In this document: one piece after another, positions 36,125 to 47,868 of the stretch
Layout of the letters: each line of letters starts with the position of its first letter
Position numbering within the stretch: position 1 is the stretch's first letter
From: Lomentospora prolificans
Taxonomy: Eukaryota; Ascomycota; Sordariomycetes; Microascales; Microascaceae
DNA: 64,000 nucleotides
NCBI GenBank assembly: GCA_029532625.1
Contig: JARFXM010000009.1
Location: 5,321,501-5,385,500 of the forward strand
Direction: 5' to 3'
Position numbers and translations under genes: made by a program
Notes under the pieces: generated by a model
Database searches by the model: none
What the model saw: only the letters and a program-made list of their open reading frames with translations
Told to the model about the DNA's origin: nothing

Positions 36125-39100
36125 AGCACCGCTAGGTTGCGGCCGAAGCATGGCCGAACGTTTCCCAGCCTTCTCGAACGAACGGCATTGGAGGAGGTGC
36201 GAGAGTCAGCCTGGCAATGGGGAGAAGGGCCTGGGGTTCCGCCAGACCCATCTCCCTGTCCGAAACAACTCGGTAGCGTGCGAGGCAAGAGTGTGAGGGC
36301 ACAGCGTTAGCCACAGCCCAGTCATCATTTCCTTAATACATGCGCGCTGCCTCCGTGACGAGTTTTTGGAAAGTTTGGTTGAGCCATTGACGGACCATTG
36401 TTTCGTATCTAATCTCTATGTGTTCATGTGCGAGGTGGAAGACAGGCTTATCCTTGCGGGAGCCGCCAGCAGAGCTCCCCCACTTCTTTCTCTTTTATTC
36501 CACCCAATCTTCCTGATCGTCCTGCGACTCCCACCTCGTACTCCAGGCTCCTCATTTTCAGGGCATTCCTAAGCGACCGGGGGGCCAGCAAAGAAAAAAA
36601 AATGACAGGTTCTATCCGTGAAGGTGGAGGGTATAGGGGCAGCATCTGTCACCACAGCACCCGACTTGGGGCTTACCACTCTGTCTTTTTGTGGCGTACT
36701 TGGGCAATTTTCGCTGGTTGCATGCGCTGTCAGCTCCCTCGTCCCATTCTTTGCTGGCAAATGCTGTGGCATCCACGCCTCACCTCGTCGTACATAGGAG
36801 GACAAGAGGATGCGAGGGCAGCCATGTGTATCCGAGTCCCCACCTTGAAACGCCAATAGGTTAGACCGGTCAGCCGGAGACGAGTGGGAAAAAGGATAGT
36901 CTGCTCCCCATAAGACTAGAACAAGCCACGAAACGCCAGACCAATACGGTTTGTTGGAGGGCGTAAGATGCCGTCTTCACGCTGATTTCCCCGATTGCGG
37001 GATGCCTTGTGGGATGCCTCCCTCTTTTGCAAAGGACTCGGGTGGTGTCAGTGGCTTGGCCTCGCTCGTACGAGAAGCGTGGAGCTTCTCCGAATATTAG
37101 GGTAACACAGCTGCTTGTTTGCCTCCGCCAAGCATCAATTCCAAGCTCCGGCGAGTGTAGAGTTTCATCGAGCCTTTCCACGATCTCTCCTTCTATTTTA
37201 ACACTGTTTGAATTAGGTTCGCCCAACTAACCTTGTCCAGTGTGTTGAATGATGGTGACAAAAGGCAATAGACCCTGCGACCTGGACTCGGGAGGGTGGT
37301 GGCACCCTGACCCGTCATCGCTTGCGGCTTGGAAGGGAAACCCGGAATCAGGGTTGCATTGTAGCCAATAGCACTCGTCTCCTGCCCTCCATAAACTCGG
37401 GTCCTTCTTAACCTTCTTCTGCCGCTTTAATTTATTCTGGGCATGGCTTGTGGTAGCCCAGACCCTCACTAGCTCTTTCGGGGGCAGAAGTCGGGGGCAG
37501 AAGCTCATTCTCGAATCATAATTTTTTTAACTCTTTGCCTCTGCCTATTTATCTCGAGATTCGTGATGTACACATCCCACCGAGAAGTGGCTGGCCTGCC
37601 CCAATCATGCCTCAACGCTGCATCTGCTTCTCAACCGCAGTAAGTCCAGCATGTCGGAGTTAGCGTCCAGTAGTGCAATGCGCGAGGTGCACGCTGCATG
37701 CACTGACTGACCACTTGCACGTCTTTCGCGGGGTCATCATTTTCCACACCCAGCGGCCCTTACCCGTTCATCGCTGGCTGGCATACGAGTGGCCCTCGCG
37801 CCTTCCAGTGGTTCTGGTTCTGCCACATCAGAGCCCACAACCTGATAGTAACAAATCTGCGCCCTCGCCGACCTTTCCAATCGATTGACAGTACCGCGGT
37901 TGCCTTTGGTTGGGCTTGCGGTGAGACTCTGGGATGGAAATGTCCACCGATATCGTCCGCCAGGGTCAGTCCATGTCTGTGGTCCTGCGAGCGCGTGATT
38001 CCATCTCCAGGGGCGGATTACTTGTACGTGTGGAAGCATCTCGTTTCTCATTCTTGACCGTTAGTCATGGGAGGGACGATTCTGCGTGCCCTCCATTACT
38101 TCTCTTCTCTGCTTGAGAGAAGCACGAGAAGCGCCTGCTTGTCACTTTGGCTCGGCCCTATCATGCATTTTCAGCAGGAGCCTGCGAAAACAATCTGTTT
38201 TTTCCTCGTCACGTACTTGCTTTCGTTAGACTCAAATTTGCTTTTTACCTAGCTTCGTGTCTTCTTTGTTCATTGTTTTTAAGCTAGACCGATTCAAGGA
38301 GCAAGTGGGCATGATTTTAGCTCCCGTCTTTGCCCACTTTGGCTTTCCCGATCGGGTGCTTGCACGCCTCATTGGCGGAGACGGACGTTTGGGGTTTGAA
38401 ATTTCGATATTCCCTTTGTATACAGAGTAAGTTAAGTAAAACCGAATCAAACAAAGAGAAGGAAAGCCAGCGAACGCCGTTTTTGTGCAACAGATGTGGG
38501 CTATGGTGGGGCCTGAAGATGCACGTATCAGGTGCTCAGGCATTAGGGCCCTCAAGGTCCGGGTTCTTGGTCTCTGCTTGCTGCTAGGAAAAAGTAAACT
38601 CGAAGAAATCCCTGTCCCCACTAGATATGTTCGAGCTGAGATCACAGATCCTAGGAGCGAACGGGCGTCGAGAGTACCAAGACCCAGGAACAGAAAACAG
38701 ACAGTGGCACTCGGTGAACCGTACACGACGCTGGGGATAGCCGGGAAGGCGAGCCCTAGAACAAAGAGACTTCAGTAGATCTTTGCTTAGAATAATGCTG
38801 AAGACAGTTACAAATATACTTTGTATGAGGTTGAACATATGTATTACTACCCGGGAAGAACAGCGTCTGTACAAGCGAGCATTGGAATCGTCGGTCAGCG
38901 AATGCTTATCCGTAAGACAGCGTCTTTGCTGGCCCGCATTGTCAGCGATCATTGATGCCTTGAAGAACAGCAGTAAGTCGACAGGTGTTCCCTCAATGAA
39001 TAAAATAAGAGTGACGGCTTTCGACTCTCTCTCCAGGCGCACAAGGGAGGTAGAGGTGCGGGACTGGGAAAAGACTAGAAAACCTAAACTGTGCGTCGGC

Positions 39101-42100
39101 ACGTCCCTCCCATGTCGCCTCTAACTAAATCCATTTTCGGCAGATGTTTGATGGTGGCAACTGCAGACCATTCACGGGGAAGCCACCTCTCTTCAGCGCT
39201 TCCCCTCTATTCGCTCAATACCACAACAACCTGGATTACCGTATGATTACCTCATGTGATTGATGGAGCTGATACAGCGTGACAGGGCAATGACCCCTAT
39301 GATCTGTTTCTTCACTTGGTCAAACTATTGATCTGGGTTCCCAGTCGCTGGCTGGCCATTCTACATTTCGTCACTTCTCAACTCCAAGACGATGACGAGG
39401 TCGCAGCCGAAATATCCGGTTCCTTTGCCAGGAGACAGGGCTAGTTGGAGCCCTGTCTTCTGAAAGTGTCCAAAGAGAAATGGAGCATATCGAAATTGGA
39501 CTGGCTGGCGCGAGACCTCAACAGCGATAACGACAATAATCAGCAACACACCTTTGACAGGAAAGGGTCTTAAGAAAAAAAAAATTTCTAGATAGATTTA
39601 CATTCGCATCAGGCCCTGACAAGGTTTGTCATGTACAAAATACGACGTCCCAAATAGGCCAGAAAGGCAAACGAATTGATCACAAAGTGGACATGGTTTA
39701 TCTCCCTTTTTTACTATTGTTCTCGTTAAAACCACCCCTGCTAATACATGTCACCTCGAATTGTGATTTGACCAGCTTCGAGATCTGAGAGCAAGGCGTC
39801 TCCGCAAAGAGAAAAGCAACGTACATACACATTATGGACCTGTCAGAGCAGCCCCAACACTAGGGGCCTCAGAGGTAAAGTAAAGGGAGGGACATGGCAG
39901 AAGATGTGTATCCCACCGTTACTGGAAAGATCTTTAGGGAGGCAACGACGACATCAAACCCTTCTATGAAGTAGCCTGTTTCGCTTATGAACTGTGGGTG
40001 GCGCCTTCTCGAGATGGGACAGGAGTGATTGAGGAGGGCCCTACCAGGCACTAACAGGGGAGAAAGCTGCGCAGTGCTCTTTGCCCATGGCTCCATGGTT
40101 TCCAGAGCTAGTAGGCGGACCAGCTGAGCGACGAAGCGCCATTACGTCGCCAGCGCTCGTGCTTGCCCGCCTCGTCCCTCAGCAAGCGCCTCCTCCGCTA
40201 CCCCACCGCATCAGCTTAAGGCGTTGCGCCACGGTAAAAAGGCGGTATCGGTGATACCTGATACAAAAAAGCCTATCAATAGCCCGCGCGGGACGAACGC
40301 CAGAAGAAACGTTACGGGGTATCGCCCACGGAAAAAGCCTGGAAAGCCGTTTGAGCCGGTGGCCGGCAGAGCGGAACCCGGAGCAGAAGCTATGCCGTTT
40401 TTCCCTCCCACCGTCTCTCTGTGTGCATTGCGTTCCATAGTAATACCACTCACTCCGTAAAAGGTCTGTGTAGTCTAGCTCATTTTCGGTATTGACTGCT
40501 CCCTTCTCCCGTGATGGAGCCCACCATGGGAATCTATTTGCTGGGCGGAGGGGTAAGAAGCAAAACCACGCAGACAGCAATCGGAGGCGGGGAGGGCAAA
40601 AATAGCGGAGCCTAGGAAGTGTTGAAGATGGGACGTTTCGTCATTAGCCGGTTTGATAAGAGAGGCATGTGGCACAGACAACCCACGCTACAGAGGCCAA
40701 AAAAGCAAGGCTCCGTCGATCGTCGTCCTCCACTACTCGTACACGTAAACTGCGAGAATAACAAGGGGAACTAGCGGACACGACATTTGGGGAGTCGAAG
40801 GCCACGGTAAACATCCGAAGTCCAGAGTCCGGAAATCAGGGGGATGTGTTCATTTACTCCATACGTGCGGGCAGCAGATCTCAAGTGCCAGGTCACTTTG
40901 CTGACATTAAACTTGGTCCCCCGATCAAATGAAAGAGGAGAGCAGCAGGGCGCCAGGACAGGGGGAATATAGTCGATCTAAATTGATAAGGAAAGTGCCG
41001 GTCCCTTCCTCGTTGATTGATGAGCCGGGAACGCAAGGGATAACAAGTCCCTTTCACCTTGGAAAGGCCCAGGGCGAGGGGTATTGAAGAACTTAACGGG
41101 CATGGGTCAGTCAGATTCCTACCTGGGGAGCAGAACTGGTACACACCGGCTTGGTAATCTGCAGAGTAAAGCCGACAAGATAAACTAGTCGCCCGAATTG
41201 TAGTTCGGGTCTCCAGAAAGGCGAGAGAGAAGTACAAAAAAGCAAGGCGGATGCATCAATTAATCAGTGTTAATATGATGATGGAAGCTTAATATCGTCA
41301 GAGAAGGTCCTAAGAATCGTATCAATTTGGTTAGACGTGTGGGCACCGAGACGCTAGACACAGCTTGCAGTCACGACCAGGGCGGTTGTAATTGGAGGAG
41401 CAATCCATGGATGTTCTAGGAGCTGGGTTGGGTGGACGGACTTACCGACAGATTCTACTACAACCAGGTACCCGCTAACACGTCGGCAGCTGGAAGGTTA
41501 CCAACACTCGATGAAGAGGACCTGGAGAGCCAAGTTGCGATCCACTCTTACAAGCGCGGCACGGCTATTTAGCTTCGAACGTGTCGTGACGAGCTGACGC
41601 TCGGCTTGTCGGTCTTCCACATCTTCATACCAAGGCACATCGGGGCCCTTCATGGCCACCAACACCGGACCAAAAAAGAAAATAAGGGTAACGAGGAAGA
41701 AATTCGGCTTCGTTTGAGGAACTGTAGTTACGCCCCAGAGGGCTTCCCAAATACCTTTTCTGTTTCACTCGGCGCCAAAAAAAGGCTTCACAACTTTATC
41801 TGCCGATACTTGCCGACTATTTTCGTTTCCTTGTTTGTTGGATTTTTGTTTCCTACCATCTCAAACACTCATTGAGCGCGCCCATGCATCCTTGCCTAGA
41901 ACATTTGACCTTGGGTTGTCAAAGCCCGTTGATGGAAAGGACGTCAAAGTTCACCCTTCCGTACCGGATAGGCAGAACCATGCGACTGGGGTCAGAGCCA
42001 CGACTTAAATGAAATTCGATCTGGTAGAATGACTGCCAACTACTCGCGGCAGGTTCAACATCCGCCGATGTTCGGGGCCAAAGTGCAGGCAAAGCCAGCC

Positions 42101-44669
42101 ACGGCCATATGTATTTTCTTCTCTGCTTTTCCTTTAACAAGAGGGCCGATGGCAATGGATAAGGCACAGTATGGGGATCAAAAAAGAGTCTGCGACCCCA
42201 AATCTAAGATGCCGTCTCCCAGGTTTCTAACAAGCCTAAAGCTAGTTGTCTCATGAGGCTAGACAGGAAGCGTTTTCCCCGAATTCCTTGATGGGTCAAC
42301 GGTGTAATTCCCGGCATACCAGATATCTCGGCTTCCGTCAAGGTACGGCTAATCCTCTCTCACACAGCGATACCTGATTTCTGGGTTAAGCTCCCTCAGC
42401 TTCGTCAACGGAAGCATGGTAAAGTACCAGTCTCGACACCATCTTTCCTCACTTCCTCTTGAACGACATCGACGTCCCCCCAGAGGGGTGGAGGGTTAAT
42501 ACACGGGCCAGCTTGGTCTCACCCCCGCCCCTTTCCTCCCGTCTATGACCCACCCCAACCTTGAGTGAGCACGCCCTTTCCACCCTCCACGCCCCTCCCC
42601 ACACACCCCCGGTGTACAAGTAGACGAAGCTGTTTCCCGCTGTGCTCTTTTCTGGTCGCCCTGTCCAAGTCCTGGTACTCGAACGCGCCAGCAAAGAAAA
42701 CTTGGTCAGCCCTTGTACCCTGGAACGGTTGACTGCCAGATATTGCGGTTCCCAGTGAAAGCATAAAAGCATATCTCGACATCTCCATTTCGACCCGGCA
42801 AGACAGGCGGACTCCCTGGGGGAAAGAAACGGTGGACAGTCTCCTCCGTCTATCCAGACGAGGCACCCTGCGCCATCCACCGTTCATATACAGCCTGCAA
42901 ACAACCTGAATCAAGCTCTACCAGAGAATCGTTCGTCAGGTACTGAAAGCACCCAAGATGATCAGCAGTAGCACATGCGCTAACATGTGGTGTGAAGGAA
43001 TACTGCCAGCTCTGCAACTGAACCACCCCGCTCGGAGTCTCGCACGATGGTACCTGTAGCTGTACCCACCCCCAGCGCAAAACATTGAGGGAAAGCCCGA
43101 GGGAGGGAAAAACGCTGCCAGACCAATAATTCGGTACAGTCACAGCTCAGTCGCATCCCGCCTTCTGTACGGATCGCCCTTGCCTCCTCCTCACCCGTTC
43201 TGAATAGAAGGTAGGTCTGCTCCGTTAGCCATTTCCCTTCCCTCCCAAATTGCCTGCACCGTCTCGAGCTGGCTTTCCCCACCATTTTTTACGCGCCTCC
43301 TCCTGGCTTGGCCCCATCCGAGGACCATGCAATATCCTACACCGTCTGTGAAATACATCCCCTCCACCCCCCATTGCTATGCGATTACTCGTACTGAGTA
43401 GCCAAATTCAAGCGCGTGCGCTGTGCATATATACCTTGGGCCATCCTCCATCTTTCCCGATTTATACAGCTCATATTCCCGAGACGAAGAAGAGTGTAAA
43501 AAGGAAAGAGAAAGACATCATCTCATCTCTCCTCTCCCTGACCTCTTGTTGCTTTTGCCTCAGAACCTCTCGCCTGTTGCAAGAAGATATAACTGCTTGC
43601 TTTTGCACCACCTTCAGTTATACCTTAAATCCCCATATCTTCGGGGTGTTTAGCCTTGCTTCCTCTCGCCTTCCCGCCCGTCACAGCAAGTTGAAAGATC
43701 GTATCAAACACGCGAATCAGGAATAATAGGTTGAACCTGTCCAGCTTCTTGTTCCGATACGATTCGCCAGCTCACCCCACCTCCTCTCTCTTCCTGCAGG
43801 CTTCATTCTTGCAGCAAGCTCCAAGCTGCGGTGTCGCATTGGGCGCTGGAGACAACCTGTCAAAGGGTTCCATTACCGGAAGACAACCAATTCCTCCCAC
43901 CAACCGACTTGTTACTTCTCCGTAGCAAGGCGAGGTGAATAGCTTGGGTAGCCCATTTAGCGGGAAAGGGCTTTCTCTCCCTCGTCTACAATTTCTGGCC
44001 TGGAGCGCGACACTTGAACTCTGCATCCCAGCATAACCTACCGAGACCGACCAAACTCCGTTCTTCGAGGGCTTCATTCCTGCTGTCCTAAGTGAAACAA
44101 CCTTCTCCGCCTATATTCGAGCACTCCTCGACGCTTGTTCTCGAAGCCAGGTTTTCTCTTCATCCTCTTTTTGCCTCTCGGTCTCGCGCCTCACATTTTC
44201 TCGATAACCTATAAACTGCCAGTCCTTAACCCGGAGTTATTGTCAGACGCCGCCGCTGTGCGTTGCTGGTATACGTAGCCACCCGTCGGCAGCCTCAACA
44301 AAGCTTGATATCGGAAGGGTTTTAGGATCAAGAGCCGACGCGGCTTCCTCTCGATGCGCCTAATCTGATCGAAACTCTCACGACTTTGCTGGATGTCCCC
44401 TCATTGACTCAGCGCCACATCATCTTTGACCTTGCTCGTCTTGCGCATTCTTCGCAGCACCAACCCTTTCTTCGATCATGGTTAGCGAACCATAATTGAT
44501 TATCCAACAGCATCAGAATTTTTCACCTTTACCATTTCGAATGCAATATTCTCGTCCTATGTGCCTTCTCGTATCTTTCTAGCAGCTTATCTCGCGGGTT
44601 CTGGATATCCTAAGAAAACCGAAACTATTTACTCAACGGGTGCCATCGTTGCAAAGATCTGAGCTTCCT

Positions 44670-44934
44670 GTAAGTTTGCTTCCTAAAGCGCCGGCGCACC
44701 TTCAATGCCAGACGCTCGTTCCGGGCATCTCACGAGACAGCACACGCCTCCGGCTTGCACCTACCCCTTTGTACTCCCCTTCCCTTCTCAGTCTGTGAGC
44801 TCCACTTCTGCCCTGCCCCTGCCCGCCCGCCTGGCACCTGGCTCTCCAAGCATTCGTGTTGCTGCAGCAGGCACGTCCTCTGGCTGCTCAATTATCATGG
44901 ATCACTCAGTGTTAACGTGGCTTGCCGTTCTTAG
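44670..44934 (+). other. Candidate 5' UTR intron of velC, containing a 77-codon upstream frame
   Basis: A consensus donor GTAAGT begins at 44670 and a pyrimidine-flanked CTTAG acceptor ends at 44934, with GTTAAC upstream of it as a possible branch point. Nearly all of an ATG-initiated upstream frame (44705-44938, 77 codons) lies between them. If the intron is removed the frame is lost; if retained, the frame ends 82 bases before the velC ATG and would be expected to reduce its translation. This is inferred from motifs only. Confidence 0.35.
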
Positions 44935-45020
44935 CTAGAGAAGACAGCGACCAAACGACACAGTAGGACAGCCACCCAAAATCGATTCACCTTACTTGGT
45001 GCATCTTCCTTTCTGCATAC

Positions 45021-46547
45021 ATGTCGTTTACGGCTGTCGAGTCTATCCCAAGACATACCTTTGGCCATAGCATGGTGGACACAATGGCCAGGCCCGTGAA
45101 CGGATGGATACATGAGCCACCCTACGGTGCTGCTCGGCATGTGGGTGCGGCCGGCTACTACACTGCTGACCAAACCACCATGCGCTTGCCACCACCTTCT
45201 AGCCTCATGTCGGGTGCTCCTAGCGGCCACGAACCCTCCACATCTGCTACAAGTAACAGTACCACGACTCCCGCTAGCACCAGCGCTCCTCCCCCGCCTC
45301 CTCATCTTCACACAGGTGTGAAGCCCTCCTACGGATACCACGATTATCAGACACCCTCCCCCATCCAGCAATCATCACCGTCACTCCTCCCTCCCACGAG
45401 TCAACCGCATCACCATATCCCGGCTCTCGCCCAGCAAAAGCGTAACCCTATCCAGGATCTAGCACGAGTTTCCCCTACACTTTCATCGACAGCAAGCGAA
45501 AGGTCGGCTGAAGACTTTCAGGATGCGCGGATCTCGCAAGGTCCCATGCCGCACCTCCCCAGGATACAACAGCAACCGACGCATCCCCAGAATCCCCCTC
45601 AAGCCTACCAACAAACTCCCATGCGGCCCAACAAAAGGCGGTCCATCGAGGACCATTATTCCGAGATGCACCCCGCCAAGCTTCCACCTACCTATCCTCA
45701 GAATCCCCGCGCGCAACAAGTTCCACAGCCCTCGAGTCCTCAGAGTCACCAGACGTGGTCTCCTAAGCCAGAGATCAAGACCGAGCGGGTAAAGATATCG
45801 GATCTTCTCAGCAATGAGGAGCCTCAATCACGACCTCAGCGAAGTAGCGTAGTGCCTCAACCTCCAATGCCCATGGCTGGCTTTCCTGCGACACGATCAG
45901 AATACCGAATAACCGTACGTCAGCAACCTGTTGCCGCCCGTTCTTGTGGGTTTGGCGAGAGGGACAGACGTGTTATCGACCCGCCTCCGATTGTGCAGCT
46001 CACAATCGAGGACCCGAGCCTCTCCAAAGAAGAGATCAGCCAACGGATCAAGTATCCTTTCTCCGTCATGCACTGTTCCATCTGGGACTCGACCGGAGAG
46101 CAGGACAATTCCGCCATGCCGGAAGACTACCGACAACAGCGAAGGCTTATGGGAACACTTGTCGCCTCCCCATTTGTCGGTATTGACGAGAACGGAGAGG
46201 AGGGCTGCTTTTTCTGTTTCCCTGATCTATCGTGCCGAACTCCCGGATCCTTCCGCCTCAAATTCGTGCTCGTCATCATTGATCCTATTGCAAGCACTCA
46301 ACCCGGCGGCAAGAAATTCCCCATCATGGCCGAGGTCATGAGCGACATCTTTACTGTGTACAATGCCAAGGACTTCCCCGGAATGCAAGCCAGCACCCCT
46401 CTCACTAAGAGGCTGAAGGAGCAGGGCTGTCTCATCTCCATCAAGAAGGGCAACGAGAAGTCTGGCCCCGGGGCTCGCGACGACACGGACGAAGACGGGG
46501 AAGAAGGCAGCTCCAGCGGAAGGAGGAAGCGAGCAAGGAAAAACTGA
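45021..46547 (+). CDS. velC: Velvet-domain developmental regulator, VelC-like
   Basis: Nuclear DNA-binding regulator of the velvet family, which couples sexual and asexual development to secondary metabolism. The gene is a single uninterrupted frame of 508 residues. Residues 1-295 are low-complexity, rich in Pro, Ser, Gln and His, with a possible nuclear signal at MRPNKRRS near residue 202. The velvet domain starts at about 297 with ITVRQQPVAARSCGFGERD, followed by RRVIDPPPIVQL, QQRRLMGTLVASPFVGIDE and GCFFCFPDLSCRTPGSFRL, and ends near 475. The domain is contiguous, without the long insertion typical of VelB, and carries the LMG-LV-PFVG and GCFFCFPDLS blocks I associate with VelC rather than VosA or VeA. 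An acidic stretch and a basic C-terminus (GRRKRARKN) follow. The start is the first ATG in frame. The gene converges with the transcription-factor gene to the right. Confidence 0.93.
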   Translation: MSFTAVESIPRHTFGHSMVDTMARPVNGWIHEPPYGAARHVGAAGYYTADQTTMRLPPPSSLMSGAPSGHEPSTSATSNSTTTPASTSAPPPPPHLHTGVKPSYGYHDYQTPSPIQQSSPSLLPPTSQPHHHIPALAQQKRNPIQDLARVSPTLSSTASERSAEDFQDARISQGPMPHLPRIQQQPTHPQNPPQAYQQTPMRPNKRRSIEDHYSEMHPAKLPPTYPQNPRAQQVPQPSSPQSHQTWSPKPEIKTERVKISDLLSNEEPQSRPQRSSVVPQPPMPMAGFPATRSEYRITVRQQPVAARSCGFGERDRRVIDPPPIVQLTIEDPSLSKEEISQRIKYPFSVMHCSIWDSTGEQDNSAMPEDYRQQRRLMGTLVASPFVGIDENGEEGCFFCFPDLSCRTPGSFRLKFVLVIIDPIASTQPGGKKFPIMAEVMSDIFTVYNAKDFPGMQASTPLTKRLKEQGCLISIKKGNEKSGPGARDDTDEDGEEGSSSGRRKRARKN

Positions 46548-47868
46548 TCTTCTCTTTTATTGTAATTGGATTTATGATGACTGGGTTGGTGGAGCTTCTC
46601 GCGAGAGTGATGGATTTATAGAGCGGACGCTCGAACTATAGATTGGCGATGGGAAAGGTGGCATATCTCAAGGAGTGCGACGGTGTGTGTTGCTTTCCTT
46701 TTCTGTTGGTCTGACAACGCGGCGCTTTGTTTTCACTATACCCACCTCTACGCGGAAAGTAGAGGTTGAAATGGCTCATAGCACGGATGGTAAATGGAAC
46801 AGGTGGGGAGAATGTTTTTATGACGGTCACATTTTTTTTGTTTTCCCAGTCCTATTCGCTCTATGTTTCCTCAATTATGGTTTCGGTCTGACTTGCTTTT
46901 ATCTGGTCGGGCTTTGGGATTTTCTTCGTATCATAGAGATGCCCCTGATATGGGCCCGGGGTCGGTGGGGGGGGGGGGGGGGGGTGGGGTTGGCCATGAT
47001 CCTTCTTTTGACGCAGAAATATATATATATATGTGTGTAGGCCGCCGTTGTTGACAAATGATAAATGAATCAAGTATCAACAGGGCATTTCCACCTCTTA
47101 ATCCTATTCTATTAGCCATAGTTCTAAGTCGTGTCGCGATAGTACTCTCCAAGGCTTCTTTTCAAAGCGCTTCGGCGAGGGTGATATACCCATATGCACC
47201 GAAGAGAGCAAGAGACAGGGTGGAATTGAAGAGCCCTGGAGCCCATGTGCTTTGTAACATACCTTAACATAGTTTCAACGAGTCTGCCACACGTCCTCGC
47301 CACCCTCCGCAAAACAAAGACTCAAACCTCAGGTCTAAAATCGTGGCTATTCATCTGCCGCCTGCCATAAGCGGGTCCCATCCATCACCGGGAGTCCAAG
47401 CGTAATGAGGTGTGTGTATTATCACAGAATAATATTGAATTATCAAAGGTATATATACAGGGACAAACCCTACCTTGAAGAGATAAGAGATCATCGGAAT
47501 GAAGTAAGTGGTAAAAGTATGTACGTGAAGACAGGGATATACACATGTGAATTCTCCTCAGCACCTCCCGTATCACCATTCCTCATCCTATCGTCCTACA
47601 CCTCAATTGCGAGTCCCAAGAAACTAAATACAAGCGTTGCATCATTCGTCATTCGCTGACCCTCTTGAAATGCCCAACCATGACGTAAAATCTTCGACCT
47701 GCGAATCGTGGGCGTGTACGTCTAGGGATATATGCTAGCGAGCATGGCAATCGTACGCCGGTTCCCGTGCCTTTTCTTTTGTGTTCCTTTTTTCCTCGAA
47801 AATACTTCATTTCGCCTACTTTATGCCGAATCAGACGGGGATGTTTGTAACAAAAACTTTAACTGCAA
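46548..47868. other. Convergent 3' intergenic region, with G18 tract
   Basis: 1.3 kb between the stops of two converging genes. It holds G18 (46967-46984) plus flanking G clusters, then a short AT dinucleotide run with GTGTGT (about 47021-47037). No gene is recognised; the sequence should mainly be 3' UTR of both neighbours. Confidence 0.6.
46967..46984. repeat. G18 homopolymer tract
   Basis: Eighteen G in a row on the plus strand, followed by T and GGGG and preceded by GGTC-GGT clusters. Such tracts can form G-quadruplexes in the velC 3' UTR or stall polymerases. Exact length may vary between isolates or sequencing reads. Confidence 0.85.

Larger units (their letters stand above)
18737..45020. 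other. 26.3 kb gene-poor interval upstream of velC
   Basis: I find no frame with recognisable domain, signal or repeat structure on either strand. The longest open frame is 236 codons (22037-22747, plus, GTG start), in a GC-rich block at 22.0-22.7 kb where frames are open on both strands. The interval is near 50% G+C and shows no RIP-like AT enrichment. It contains adjacent palindromes (20387-20411), a GA repeat (27571-27594), a tRNA-like fold (28628-28708), hexamer arrays (30195-30224 and 31071-31094), a 12-base palindrome AGCCAGCTGGCT (31979-31990), an AT island (35083-35187), a GC hairpin (36083-36124), and runs G10 (22951-22960), C12 (31195-31206) and G10 (32457-32466). From about 43400 on it is pyrimidine-rich and probably velC promoter and leader. 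Small unannotated secreted proteins or long non-coding RNAs cannot be excluded. Confidence 0.6.

Noticed and set aside
38330..39124. Chain of short plus-strand frames with a GTAAGT donor near 38971
   Set aside because: Using that donor with the CTAAC and CAG acceptor at about 39144 gives a stop two codons later. No protein features support a gene.
18737..45020. RIP-mutated transposon block
   Set aside because: Base composition is balanced and TA-rich stretches are rare, unlike RIP products. No long repeat or transposase remnant was recognised.
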